Positions 24,138-32,639 of a DNA stretch of 41,386 nt are shown piece after piece. The first letter of the stretch is position 1, and every line of letters starts with the position of its first letter. The position numbers and the translations under genes were made by a program. Under the pieces are notes generated by a model. The model saw only the letters and a list, made by a program, of their open reading frames with translations. It was not told where the DNA came from and searched no databases. Source of the stretch: a virus. Location of the stretch: positions 1-41,386 of IMG/VR virus record IMGVR_UViG_3300033146_001021. The stretch is one strand, 5' to 3'.

Positions 24138-25292
24138 ATGTTAGGTAGAATATTTTTAAGAGTTGATATATCAACCAAAAAATTTATAGATACAAGTGGG
24201 TATGAGGTGAAGCAAATAGATTTGCCTCGTATTAATTATGCTTCTGAATGTATTTTATGTTTAAAATTTTATTCAGTAGAAAGAAATTCTGAAACACCTT
24301 TGACTCCTTATCCTTTTGATTCAAATGCTTTATTTTCTTGTAGAGGAGATAATAACTTTAATTTTGATGATGACTTAATGTTCTGTTCAGAACAAAGGAT
24401 TTCAAGCCCTCCTGTTTGGTTAGCTAATACAAATTATTTTGCTGGCAATACTATTTCATCTTCTAGCGGAGATTGGTATGTTTGCTATGAATCAGGAACT
24501 TCAGGTGCTTCTGAACCTGCTTGGAATACAAGTCTAGGAGATATTACTAATGATAACAATATAGAATGGATTAGAGTATCAAATAATGATGGTGTTAATC
24601 AACCTAATGACTTCTATGATTGGGATTCTGATAATCCTATAGATGCTACAGCAGACCCTACAAAAGGAGAAGTCTCAATTAGATTAAATACCTTTACTCA
24701 GAAATTCAAATTATTTGTTGAGCAGAATCTCAGTATAACGAAATCAGAAAACGTTAGGACATTGATTCAAGTTTATGTTCTTGGTTCGGGCAATATTAAT
24801 TATTCTCCTATTGTGAGTTCTCCTTTCAGAGCTGGTGGAATTTTAGATTCTAATTATGGTATTCCTATTCCTGCTTATCCTGATTATTTAACAGCTTCAC
24901 AAATATCACAGACCTATGTTAGAAAAGATAAACTCAATCTAGTGAATCCTGTTGAAGTAAATGAAAATTCGGAAACTATTACTGTAAATACACCTTTAAA
25001 TATAATTAATTCATCTTCAAGTTCTGTATCAACTATCAATGGAGCTGTAGCAGGTCAATTAGCTATATTTTATCCTAAAACAGGTCAGAGTATTACTTTT
25101 AAACATCTAACAGGTAATTTGATTCTTTCGGGTGGTAATGATATTGTTATAAGTGATAACGATTCAATACAATTTATGTTTGATGGAAGTTTTTGGAGAA
25201 TGATTGGTTTGTCGGGAGGAGGTTCTTCAAGTGGAGTAACAGAAGAAGAAGCCACAGCAATAGCAAAAAAACAAGCAATTATATTTGGATAA
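24138..25292 (+). CDS. Tail fibre protein with CBM-like domain
   Basis: 384 aa. Domain order: N-terminal part (residues 1-90) with FLRVDISTKKFIDTSGYEVK; a 55-residue carbohydrate-binding-like repeat (VWLANTNYFAGNTISSSSG, YVCYESGTSGASEPAWN, ending in a Trp), common in phage fibres; a beta-rich C-terminal segment with TITVNTPLNIINSSSSS and QSITFKHLTGNLILSGGND; and an end that reads EEATAIAKKQAIIFG. Gly/Ser-rich linker GGGSSSG precedes the final helix. An AATAGGAG SD precedes ATG 24138. Confidence 0.7.
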   Translation: MLGRIFLRVDISTKKFIDTSGYEVKQIDLPRINYASECILCLKFYSVERNSETPLTPYPFDSNALFSCRGDNNFNFDDDLMFCSEQRISSPPVWLANTNYFAGNTISSSSGDWYVCYESGTSGASEPAWNTSLGDITNDNNIEWIRVSNNDGVNQPNDFYDWDSDNPIDATADPTKGEVSIRLNTFTQKFKLFVEQNLSITKSENVRTLIQVYVLGSGNINYSPIVSSPFRAGGILDSNYGIPIPAYPDYLTASQISQTYVRKDKLNLVNPVEVNENSETITVNTPLNIINSSSSSVSTINGAVAGQLAIFYPKTGQSITFKHLTGNLILSGGNDIVISDNDSIQFMFDGSFWRMIGLSGGGSSSGVTEEEATAIAKKQAIIFG

Positions 25293-25304
25293 AAGGAGAA
25301 AAAA

Positions 25305-25859
25305 ATGTTATTCAGAAAAAATAAATTAACAATAGATCAATCAGATGGAAATACTTTTTCTTGGACTGATTTAGGGAGTGATGTTTACCAAGTCGGGAAT
25401 ATGTCTTGGTTGCCTTATATAGCACCTTTAACATTGAGTTATAAAGGAACAGTTATGATAGAAGTTCCTGCTGGTTCTACTCTTAATAGTGGTGAATGGT
25501 TATGGGATAGTGTAAATGGATTACAAGTTAAATTATCAGATGACTCAGACCCAACAAATGCTCCTGATGGAGATTTTAAAATTTCAACTCCTGTTGTTAT
25601 AGTGAATGGTGCTGATTTTACAGCAAACGGAGGAATACAAATTGGAATGAGAATAAGTAATAATTCTGATACAGATATGGATATTGTTCTAATTACTACT
25701 GATAGTAACGGTGTTGCTTCTGATTGTACTTTATTAACAATATCTAAAGCAGAATCTTTTAAAGATTTTGAAATTAAGAATTTTATAGATCAAGAAGATG
25801 TATTAATGATAATGACCTCAAATGAAAATTGTAGTATAAAATTAACAGGAGATAAATAA
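25305..25859 (+). CDS. Tail fibre or tip accessory protein (putative)
   Basis: 184 aa with a strong AAAAGGAG SD. It has an all-beta pattern: TFSWTDLGSDVYQVGNMS, TVMIEVPAGSTLNSGEWLWD and FDIVNGADFTAN-like strands. The final 60 residues resemble a small discoidin or jelly-roll type module. It sits between two fibre-like genes and is probably part of the same distal structure. No family recognised. Confidence 0.45.
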   Translation: MLFRKNKLTIDQSDGNTFSWTDLGSDVYQVGNMSWLPYIAPLTLSYKGTVMIEVPAGSTLNSGEWLWDSVNGLQVKLSDDSDPTNAPDGDFKISTPVVIVNGADFTANGGIQIGMRISNNSDTDMDIVLITTDSNGVASDCTLLTISKAESFKDFEIKNFIDQEDVLMIMTSNENCSIKLTGDK

Positions 25860-25860
25860 A

Positions 25861-27060
25861 ATGTCAGATAGAAATTTTGATTATAACGTGGATTCTTTAA
25901 AGAATTTTAAAGGGTATTTTCCTGATTTATTCATTGGAAATCAAATAACAAGGGCTTTTGATTCATCTTTAGCAGGTTCTCCTCCTGTTGTCAAGGGTAT
26001 TCAAGGAGTTCTTCCAAGTGTGGAATCTGATGATAATTATGTATATGGAGAACCGCAAGCAATACCAACGACTCAAATGGGTAATATGTATACATTCTTT
26101 AAAAAAGATAAAAATACTAATCAATGGACAACCAATATTATTCAATATGATAATGGTTTTGTAATAAGTAATCTAATGCAAGATGTTTTTCCTGTTATTA
26201 CAGATGGGGAAGATATGAATTTCTTATATAGTAATACATTCCAGCCTTTACAAATATATATAGATAACGGAAGTGGTGGCTATGAAGTTCTTAGACTACT
26301 TTTAGTAACTGTTTATACAGATGCAGGAAAGAGAGAACTTAGAGCTTATATTAAAGATTCTATAGAAGATTATTATGTATTATCAGCAGATATAGAAACT
26401 GAACTTGATGGCAGTACAGAATTTCAAGCCTTTTCTATTGGAACAGGTTTAATGGCTTTGGGTGGATTTGATATACACCCAACTACTTATACTGTTGTTA
26501 AACAAGCTGAAAATAGTTATAGTATTACAAAAGTTAATCAAGATACTTCTGATTATTATTGTGGTATATTTGCTATGGGTATGAGATATGGTACTACTGA
26601 TACTAAAGTTATGTGCTATAAACCTAGTGAAATGAAAGATTATTTGTTGACTGTTAATGGTACTACAGGTATGATAGATATGGCAAATCCAATAGCTTCT
26701 AATTATACAGAAAGACAAAATGATATTGAGCTTCAAGTTGTCTGTAATAGCTCTCAAACAGTCTATATGACTTTTAATTGTATGAATTATTGGTATAATT
26801 ATTTTGATGGAACAAATATATCACAGGCGGAACAATTCTCTTGGGAGGGTTTATGTCCTGATGCTTCAGGTTCTCAATTTAAAAAAGGATTTATCTATGA
26901 TGGAACTGATTTTTATGTTTGTACTACAAGAGGAGAATATACTGTATTAATCGACTCAAAAGGTGGTGCTACTACTAATTCAAAGGTTATGAAAACAGCA
27001 GGTTTACCTGAATATGAACGTACTAATGTTCCTGAATTATTGGCAATTTGTAAAGTCTAA
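25861..27060 (+). CDS. Large tail-tip or fibre protein (putative)
   Basis: 399 aa, last large gene of the structural block. Tyr/Asn/Asp-rich and beta-strand rich; repeats of the kind DDNYVYGEPQAIPTTQMGN, FKKDKNTNQWTTNIIQYDNG and KGFIYDGTDFYVCTTRGEY suggest blades of a beta-propeller-like fold. A propeller could bind glycans or proteins on the host surface. No enzyme motif was seen. It starts two bases after the previous stop, with AGGAG overlapping the previous coding end. Confidence 0.45.
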   Translation: MSDRNFDYNVDSLKNFKGYFPDLFIGNQITRAFDSSLAGSPPVVKGIQGVLPSVESDDNYVYGEPQAIPTTQMGNMYTFFKKDKNTNQWTTNIIQYDNGFVISNLMQDVFPVITDGEDMNFLYSNTFQPLQIYIDNGSGGYEVLRLLLVTVYTDAGKRELRAYIKDSIEDYYVLSADIETELDGSTEFQAFSIGTGLMALGGFDIHPTTYTVVKQAENSYSITKVNQDTSDYYCGIFAMGMRYGTTDTKVMCYKPSEMKDYLLTVNGTTGMIDMANPIASNYTERQNDIELQVVCNSSQTVYMTFNCMNYWYNYFDGTNISQAEQFSWEGLCPDASGSQFKKGFIYDGTDFYVCTTRGEYTVLIDSKGGATTNSKVMKTAGLPEYERTNVPELLAICKV

Positions 27061-27074
27061 AAAGGAGATTAAAA

Positions 27075-27251
27075 ATGTATAGAATATGCATTGATAGAAC
27101 GAGACCTAATTCCACAGTCAAGAAGTTAGAAAAAGAATTTCCTGAAACTGTAATTAATGTCTATGATATAACAGGCACAAAGAAGCACAGAATTGAAATA
27201 TTATCTGTTAAAGATATTAGAAAAGAAGTGCATAAATTACTGAAAAAATAA
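27075..27251 (+). CDS. Small hypothetical protein (58 aa)
   Basis: 58 aa, too short for many ORF callers. ATG 27075 has AAAAGGAGATT immediately upstream (27060-27070). Sequence MYRICIDRTRPNSTVKKLEK, then FPETVINVYDITGTKKHRIE and a Lys-rich helix. It is a compact basic alpha/beta-type protein. It is the last gene before the strong terminator of the structural operon. Unknown function; may be a small DNA-binding or late regulatory protein. Confidence 0.6.
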   Translation: MYRICIDRTRPNSTVKKLEKEFPETVINVYDITGTKKHRIEILSVKDIRKEVHKLLKK

Positions 27252-27270
27252 AAAAAGCTCTCCTGGTTTT

Positions 27271-27306
27271 ACCACTTATATCTATTTAGGTATAGGTGGT
27301 TTTTTA
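27271..27306 (+). terminator. Intrinsic terminator ending the structural block
   Basis: ACCACTTATATC (27271-27282) pairs with GGTATAGGTGGT (27289-27300) through two G-T wobbles, six-base loop, and TTTTT follows. It separates the late structural block from the regulator and replication block. Confidence 0.9.
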
Positions 27307-27346
27307 TTGTTTTTAATAAAAATTTAACTTTTTTTAACTAAAGTGC

Positions 27347-27374
27347 TTTACTTTTATTTTCAATGTGTTATAAT
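27347..27374 (+). promoter_or_regulatory. Promoter of the sigma-like gene
   Basis: TTTACT (27347-27352), 16-bp spacer, perfect TATAAT (27369-27374) preceded by TGTGT. The gap 27307-27405 holds nothing else but this and A/T tracts. It is the best host sigma-70-type match in the window, and with 28331 it defines the promoters for the regulator/replication module. The ATG of the sigma-like gene is 32 bases downstream, with a GGAGG SD. Confidence 0.75.
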
Positions 27375-27405
27375 AAACCTGTAACCAATCAATAAGGAGG
27401 TATAA

Positions 27406-27876
27406 ATGAAAACAGAGGAAGTTTGGGAACAGTACGAATTAATGGTGTATAAATATTGTCATTCATTCAACAAAAGCACAGGAATTGCTTTTGATGATCT
27501 GTTAGGAGTGGCTAAAGTAAAGTTTATGAAAATATACAATAAGTATAGTGATAGAGAAATAAACGAAATAGGAAAAATTCTTTATAAGAGTATAAAAAAT
27601 GAATTGATAGATTATATCAAATCTGAATTTAAAAACAGAAATGAAGAATTACCTGAAGATTATAAATTATCTGATTACACAGTTTTTGAAGTTATGAGAT
27701 TTGATTCATTGAAAGGAGAGTTATCAAAAGAATCTAAAGAAGTTGTAGAGTATGTAATAAAAGAAAACATTAGTAATAGAACAGAGGTTACTAAAGTTTT
27801 GAGAAATAAAGGATATTCATATCCTACAATTTGGAATTGCATTAAAGAAATAAAAAAAGTATTAAGAAATTTTTAA
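27406..27876 (+). CDS. Sigma-factor-like protein (putative)
   Basis: 156 aa. Residues about 8-70 resemble sigma-70 region 2: an aromatic core (LMVYKYCHSFN), then FDDLLGVAKVKFMKIYNKY and IGKILYKSIKNELIDYIKS. The C-terminal 60 residues carry a helix-turn-helix-like part: NISNRTEVTKVLRNKGYSYP and IWNCIKEIKKVLRNF, similar to region 4. Total length fits ECF-type sigma proteins. Directly preceded by a good promoter. It could redirect host RNA polymerase to phage promoters. Weak alternative: an HTH regulator without sigma activity. Confidence 0.65.
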   Translation: MKTEEVWEQYELMVYKYCHSFNKSTGIAFDDLLGVAKVKFMKIYNKYSDREINEIGKILYKSIKNELIDYIKSEFKNRNEELPEDYKLSDYTVFEVMRFDSLKGELSKESKEVVEYVIKENISNRTEVTKVLRNKGYSYPTIWNCIKEIKKVLRNF

Positions 27877-27891
27877 AAAAGGAGAGAAAAA

Positions 27892-28227
27892 ATGACTAAG
27901 ACTAAAGGAGCTAAAAGAGGACCTAAAAAAGGTGCTAAGTACAATAAGAGAAAATATTCTTGCTGGAGACTTGATGATTTTCCTACAGAGATTAGAGTTA
28001 GGTTTACTGCTATGGCTAAGATAATTGGTAGAGATAGTGTAGATTTAGTTGTAGAAGCTATTAGAGAATGGTGTGTTAATCATTCTTCAGATATTAAATA
28101 TATTCTTGAAGAAGAAGCTCACGCTATTGTAGAGTTTGAAAGATTAGCAAAAGAACGCAAATCTAATAAAGGAAAAAGTAAAGAAGAAAGTCTTGATGAT
28201 TTAGAAGAATTAGACGAGACTTATTAA
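27892..28227 (+). CDS. Basic DNA-binding protein, ribbon-helix-helix-like (putative)
   Basis: 111 aa. The N-terminus is Lys/Gly-rich (KTKGAKRGPKKGAKYNKRK). A short strand-helix-helix pattern follows (YSCWRLDDFPTEIRVRFTAMAKIIG, then SVDLVVEAIREWCVNH), consistent with a ribbon-helix-helix fold. The C-terminal 45 residues are charged, ending in an acidic tail. It lies 15 bases after the sigma-like gene and is probably cotranscribed. It could be an anti-sigma or repressor acting on the same promoters. The family is not established. Confidence 0.55.
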   Translation: MTKTKGAKRGPKKGAKYNKRKYSCWRLDDFPTEIRVRFTAMAKIIGRDSVDLVVEAIREWCVNHSSDIKYILEEEAHAIVEFERLAKERKSNKGKSKEESLDDLEELDETY

Positions 28228-28248
28228 AATATAATGGGAAGTTAGGGT

Positions 28249-28281
28249 TGGTAGTATTAATTTACTACCAGCTCTTTTTTT
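28249..28281 (+). terminator. Intrinsic terminator after regulator pair
   Basis: TGGTAGTA (28249-28256) and TACTACCA (28263-28270) form a perfect 8-bp stem with a six-base loop TTAATT. GCTC and seven T follow. It makes the regulator pair an independent unit. Confidence 0.9.
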
Positions 28282-28330
28282 ATTTATATTTCAATTTTAA
28301 ACTTTTTTAAACTTTTTTTTACTTTACCAC

Positions 28331-28359
28331 TTTACAAACTAGAAAAGACGTGTTATTAT
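28331..28359 (+). promoter_or_regulatory. Promoter of the replication module
   Basis: TTTACA (28331-28336), 17-bp spacer, TATTAT (28354-28359) preceded by GTGT. The same GTGTTAT-AT context occurs at the sigma-like gene promoter, as do the A/T-tract patches TTTAAACTTTTTTAAAC upstream. The ATG of the helicase is 26 bases downstream. Confidence 0.7.
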
Positions 28360-28385
28360 TACTTCTAAACAATAAAGGAATTATT

Positions 28386-31300
28386 ATGATAAAAGAAATT
28401 AAAGAAGAAATTAGAAGTAATAATACAGCATTGATTAATGCTTTATTAAAAGTCTATAATAATCAGACTTTTGATGAGAAACTATCTAAAACAACCAATA
28501 GGCAAAATGGGGTTGGTTTCAACGGAAGTGATTCTGTTTTTTGCTCTTCACTAGCTGAACAAGTATTAGATGGTAGAAGTCTATCAGATAAACAAATTGA
28601 ATGTTTAAAAAGAATAATGCCTAAATATGCAAGACAAATAGACATTAAAGATTTGTCTGAATTAAAAAAAGATATTAAAATACATAAAAAATCAAATAAT
28701 GAAAATTCAGATTCTGTAAGAGAGAAATTGAATGATGATGATTTTGTTATTTCATCATTATATATGCTGGCTGAAAATAGTCTTTTAAACAGCTTTAACA
28801 GGACTTTTTGTCTTTCTCTATATAATCAGCATAAAAGAACAAAAAACCTCTCAAACAAGCAAATGGAAGCTCTAAAGAAGTGTGTTAGACATCAAATTAG
28901 AGATATTATAGGCAATTTTTCTAAAATTAAGAAAATTAAAAGTGTAGTTAAGGAAGAAGTTGTTGAGATTGAGAATGAAATTGTATTGCAAAAAATTCAA
29001 CCAAAGAATATAAATACTGAATTATATGAATTTCAAAAAGAGGGTTTTAGTTTTTTGCAGTCTGTAAATGGAAAGGGCTTAATAGCAGATCAGATGGGAC
29101 TTGGGAAAGAACATATTAACGGAACTAAAATTTTACACAAAAACGGATGGAAAAAAATAGAAGATATTCGTGTAAACGATAAAATATATGGAAGAAGTGG
29201 AAATCTTATAAAAGTAAATGGAGTATTTCCGCAAGGAATTAAACCTATATACAGAGTCAGCTTCAGCGATAAAACTTATAGTGATGTAGGATTAGATCAT
29301 TTATGGTCTGTACTATCTTCTAATGACAGAAAAAGAGGTAAAGATTTTAGAACTCTAAAAACTAGAGATTTAATGGATGATTTATTTTATAATAATGGCT
29401 CTTCAAAATGGTCTATTCCTTTATGTGAACCGATCAATTACAGTAATAAAAATCTATTAATAGACCCTTATATTTTAGGTGTTTTGATTGCTGATGGGTC
29501 TTTGACTAGCAGTATACGATTTGTTCCTGGGGATAAAGAAGTTCCTGAAATAATACAAAACATATTAAAAGATAACAATGAATATTCATTGTCAGAGGGA
29601 GCTGATTACGGAACTTCTACTGCTTATAGTATAAAATACCATTTAAAAAATAAAAATCCTTATTATGATTATATAAGAAGTGTTAATTTGAATGTAACAG
29701 GTGAATATAAATTTATTCCTGAAAAATATTTATACGGCTCTATAAAACAACGTAAAGATTTATTAGCTGGATTATTGGATTGTGATGGAACTGTAAATGG
29801 AGCTAGAGTTAGATATAGTACATCATCACTAAAATTAGCAGATGATGTTGTGTATTTAGTACAATCATTAGGAGGAATGGCTGTTAAATCCCTAGTTGAG
29901 GGAAGAACTAGAGTTAGAAATGGGAAAATTTCTTATGAATTAGATAATTATAATATATCTATCAGACTTCCTTTTAATCCTTTCAAAAGAGATAGTAATA
30001 GAATAAAATGGAAAGTTAGTTCAAAATTAGTTAGAAGTATTGTGGGTATTGATTATTTGTGCGATGAAGAAGCTACTTGCATATCTGTAGATGCTAAAGA
30101 TAGACTTTACATAATAGAACAGTTTATTGTATCACATAACACTATTCAAGCAATATCTTATATAGCAGAGAATACAGACAAAAGACCTGTTCTAATTGTA
30201 GTTCCTGCTTCTTTGAAAATTAACTGGTTAAGAGAAATTGAAAAATTTATGATTGATATTCCTAGTGTAGAAATACTATCAGGGAAAAAACCTTATGAAA
30301 TAACTTCTGAAATAGTAATTATTAATTATGATATAATTTCTTCTTGGTTAAAACATTTAACAGAATATAAATTTAAAATAATTGTAATTGATGAAGCTCA
30401 CTACATAAAATCCGTTAAAGCTAAAAGAAGCAAAGCTGTAAAAGCTATAGCTAAGGAGATTCCTCACAGAATAGCTTTAACAGGAACTCCTATTTTGAAT
30501 AGACCTATTGAGCTTTTCAATATTGTTGATTTCATTAAACCTAATATGTTTAAGTTTTGGGGATTTGCTCAAAGATATTGTGGAGCTAGAAGAACTATGT
30601 ATGGTTGGGATTTTTCAGGAGCAACAAATAAATCAGAACTCCACGAAAAAATAAATAATAAAATTATGATAAGGAGAAAGAAAAGTGAAGTTTTAACTCA
30701 ATTACCTAACAAACAAAAAATTCCTTTGAATTTTGAATTAGATAATTATAATGAATACACAAAAGCTGAAAATGATTTTATTGCTTGGTTATATACTAAA
30801 AATGCTAAAAAAGCAGAAAAAGCAGAAAGAGCTGAAACTTTAGTTAAAATTGAATATCTAAAACAATTATCAGTCAAAGGTAAAATGAAATCTGTTGAGA
30901 ATTGGATAGATGATTTTTTAGAAACTGGAGAAAAACTTGTAGTATTTGCTACTCACACAAACATAATTAATTCTATTGTAGAAAGATATAAAGACATTTC
31001 CGTAAAAATTGATGGTTCTTGTTCAGGAGCAGATAGAGATTATTCTGTAAATGCTTTTCAAAATAATGATAAGATCAGAATAATCGTTGGTAATATTAAA
31101 GCTATGGGTGTTGGTTTAACTTTAACAAAAGCAAGTAATACTTTATTTGTAGAGTTACCGTGGACTCCAGGGGATTTACAGCAAGCAGAAGATAGGATTC
31201 ATAGAATAGGACAAGAGTCTGAATCAGTTAATATTTATTATGCTGTTGGAGTTGGTTCTATAGATGAAACCATTGTAGATATGTTGAATGAAAAACAAAA

Positions 31301-31388
31301 CAATATTGATGCTATTATTGAGGGTAAAACAGTCTCAAATACAAATATTATATCTAATTTAACAAAGACCTTGAAAAATAAAAAATAA
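28386..31388 (+). CDS. SNF2-type helicase precursor containing an intein
   Basis: 1000 aa precursor (656 aa spliced). ATG 28386 with AAAGGAAT is preferred to a GTG 36 bases earlier. Helicase motifs in order: Walker A GLGK (residues 238-241), interrupted by an intein (residues 242-585), continuing TIQAISYIAEN; LIVVPASLKINWLREIEK; DEAH at motif II (VIDEAHYIK); ALTGTPILNRPIEL; a C-terminal helicase lobe with GVGLTLTKASNTLFVELPW and QAEDRIHRIGQ. This matches SMARCAL1/SNF2-like phage translocases, probably fork-remodelling or recombination. The N-terminal 210 residues are unassigned. Without splicing the P-loop would be broken, so activity depends on it. Confidence 0.9.
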   Translation: MIKEIKEEIRSNNTALINALLKVYNNQTFDEKLSKTTNRQNGVGFNGSDSVFCSSLAEQVLDGRSLSDKQIECLKRIMPKYARQIDIKDLSELKKDIKIHKKSNNENSDSVREKLNDDDFVISSLYMLAENSLLNSFNRTFCLSLYNQHKRTKNLSNKQMEALKKCVRHQIRDIIGNFSKIKKIKSVVKEEVVEIENEIVLQKIQPKNINTELYEFQKEGFSFLQSVNGKGLIADQMGLGKEHINGTKILHKNGWKKIEDIRVNDKIYGRSGNLIKVNGVFPQGIKPIYRVSFSDKTYSDVGLDHLWSVLSSNDRKRGKDFRTLKTRDLMDDLFYNNGSSKWSIPLCEPINYSNKNLLIDPYILGVLIADGSLTSSIRFVPGDKEVPEIIQNILKDNNEYSLSEGADYGTSTAYSIKYHLKNKNPYYDYIRSVNLNVTGEYKFIPEKYLYGSIKQRKDLLAGLLDCDGTVNGARVRYSTSSLKLADDVVYLVQSLGGMAVKSLVEGRTRVRNGKISYELDNYNISIRLPFNPFKRDSNRIKWKVSSKLVRSIVGIDYLCDEEATCISVDAKDRLYIIEQFIVSHNTIQAISYIAENTDKRPVLIVVPASLKINWLREIEKFMIDIPSVEILSGKKPYEITSEIVIINYDIISSWLKHLTEYKFKIIVIDEAHYIKSVKAKRSKAVKAIAKEIPHRIALTGTPILNRPIELFNIVDFIKPNMFKFWGFAQRYCGARRTMYGWDFSGATNKSELHEKINNKIMIRRKKSEVLTQLPNKQKIPLNFELDNYNEYTKAENDFIAWLYTKNAKKAEKAERAETLVKIEYLKQLSVKGKMKSVENWIDDFLETGEKLVVFATHTNIINSIVERYKDISVKIDGSCSGADRDYSVNAFQNNDKIRIIVGNIKAMGVGLTLTKASNTLFVELPWTPGDLQQAEDRIHRIGQESESVNIYYAVGVGSIDETIVDMLNEKQNNIDAIIEGKTVSNTNIISNLTKTLKNKK
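29109..30140 (+). mobile_element. Intein with LAGLIDADG homing endonuclease
   Basis: 344-aa in-frame insertion within the P-loop, between Lys of GLGK and the Thr of TIQA. N-terminal splicing block begins E-HINGTKILHKNGWKKIED, with Glu in place of the usual Cys/Ser nucleophile. Block B is GLDHLWSVL (His64, Trp66). Two LAGLIDADG motifs follow at 123-131 (LGVLIADGS) and 219-227 (LAGLLDCDG). The C-terminal blocks are EEATCISVDAKDRLY (Cys324) and IVSHN, with +1 Thr. Absence of the residue-1 nucleophile, block-B Trp and block-F Cys identify class 3-like chemistry. The Ser342 before HN replaces the Thr of the canonical WCT triplet. The homing nuclease appears intact. Confidence 0.9.
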
Positions 31389-31434
31389 AATAGTTATATT
31401 AAGTTAAGTTTCAATTATTAAAACAGGAGGAAAA

Positions 31435-31638
31435 ATGAAACAGACAGACAGAGTATTGAAGTATCTAATCGAGAACAAAACAATCACACCACTAGAATCT
31501 TGGAGTATTTTAGGAGTTTACAGATTATCTTCTGTAATTCATAAATTAAGAAAGAATCACACCATTATTACCCATAATGCTGAAGTGAAAAACAGATTTG
31601 GTGAGTCTTGTAATGTAGCTTGCTATGAATTGAAGTAA
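31435..31638 (+). CDS. Small helix-turn-helix protein
   Basis: 67 aa with a strong CAGGAGGAAAAATG start. MKQTDRVLKYLIENKTITPL, then ESWSILGVYRLSSVIHKLRK is a winged-helix pattern typical of small phage HTH proteins. The remainder (AEVKNRFGESCNVACYELK) forms a wing-like end. Likely a DNA-binding regulator or replication accessory, cotranscribed with the helicase and primase. Confidence 0.6.
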   Translation: MKQTDRVLKYLIENKTITPLESWSILGVYRLSSVIHKLRKNHTIITHNAEVKNRFGESCNVACYELK

Positions 31639-31641
31639 ATT

Positions 31642-32517
31642 ATGATTGATTTTATTTCTTTTTGCTTAGAAAATAATATACCTTATATGACAGAGGGTAA
31701 GAATATTGGAGCTGATTGGATTCATATATCGTGTCCTTTTTGTTCTGATACTTCTTATCATCTAGGATTTTCTACTGTATACAATACTTTTAAATGCTGG
31801 AGGTGTGGAAAACACCAACCAAAGAAAGTATTTCTTAGATTATCTAATATGCCGTTTAAAGAGATATATAAGAGATATTATAGATTTAACGACTCTAGTA
31901 TCGTAAAACCTATTAAACGTAATGAGAGACGTTATAGAAGCGAAGATATAAAACTTCCTAAAGAATTTAAAGACATTGATATTAGACATATCAAATTTTT
32001 GAAAAAAAGAAACTTTAATTGGAGGGAGATAAAAGACAAATATAAAATAAAAGGAACTGGTATTTTAGGCAATTTTAAGAATAGATTAATTATGCCTGTA
32101 TATCACAATGGAAATTTAGTTACTTTCACAGGAAGAGATATTACAGGTAAAAATGAAACTAGATATAAGAATTGTCCTAGAGATATGGAAAATAGAAGTA
32201 TTAAAAATTGTCTTTACAATTTAGATAATATAAAAGGAGATAAAGTAATAATTGTAGAGGGCATAACAGATGTTTGGAGGTTAGGAAATTGTGCTGTTGC
32301 TACTTTTGGAACAGAATATACTACTGAACAAATACTGTTGATGAAGAAGTTTAAAAAGATATTCATAATGTATGATGAAGATGCAATTAATAAGGCTGAA
32401 TCTCTTGCTTGTGAATTAGGTTTATTCGCTGATGTTGAAGTGTTGGAGATAAGTGGAGACCCTGGAGATTTAACTAAGGAAGAAGTTTTTTCGATAAAAA
32501 GTGAACTTTTTATTTGA
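31642..32517 (+). CDS. DNA primase, CHC2-type zinc finger and TOPRIM
   Basis: 291 aa. Zinc ligands C31-P-F-C34 and C52-W-R-C55 near the N-terminus, the order of CHC2 primase zinc ribbons. RPD-type segment NCPRDMENRSIKN (178-190), then TOPRIM with VIIVEGITDVWRLG (E206) and MYDEDAIN (D245, D247). It lacks a helicase domain, so it would pair with the separate DnaB-type helicase below. It starts three bases after the previous gene with only a weak SD, suggesting coupling. Confidence 0.9.
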   Translation: MIDFISFCLENNIPYMTEGKNIGADWIHISCPFCSDTSYHLGFSTVYNTFKCWRCGKHQPKKVFLRLSNMPFKEIYKRYYRFNDSSIVKPIKRNERRYRSEDIKLPKEFKDIDIRHIKFLKKRNFNWREIKDKYKIKGTGILGNFKNRLIMPVYHNGNLVTFTGRDITGKNETRYKNCPRDMENRSIKNCLYNLDNIKGDKVIIVEGITDVWRLGNCAVATFGTEYTTEQILLMKKFKKIFIMYDEDAINKAESLACELGLFADVEVLEISGDPGDLTKEEVFSIKSELFI

Positions 32518-32541
32518 TAAGTTAATTTTTTGTTGTATTAT
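32514..32541 (+). promoter_or_regulatory. Putative promoter inside the end of the primase gene
   Basis: TTGATA (32514-32519), 16-bp spacer, TATTAT (32536-32541). Transcripts would start near 32548 and meet the strong terminator at 32585-32623 after about 40 bases, giving a RNA of about 75 nt or a regulated readthrough. -35 and -10 are both good matches. Confidence 0.5.
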
Positions 32542-32584
32542 AAAAATAGAGAAATTAATTATAAATTGGTTTTTCCTTTGTTTT

Positions 32585-32623
32585 AACCCATTGGAGTTTT
32601 TTTGTTCTCCAATGGGTTTTTTT
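32585..32623 (+). terminator. Very strong intrinsic terminator or attenuator
   Basis: AACCCATTGGAG (32585-32596) and CTCCAATGGGTT (32607-32618) form a perfect 12-bp stem with a 10-base loop and run into seven T. It is the most stable hairpin in the window. It follows a promoter by about 40 bases, so it can attenuate as well as terminate. Confidence 0.95.
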
Positions 32624-32639
32624 ATTTTAAGGAGAAAAA

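Noticed and set aside
9791-27060. Diversity-generating retroelement acting on fibre genes
   Set aside because: No reverse transcriptase, template/variable repeat pair or accessory gene was seen.
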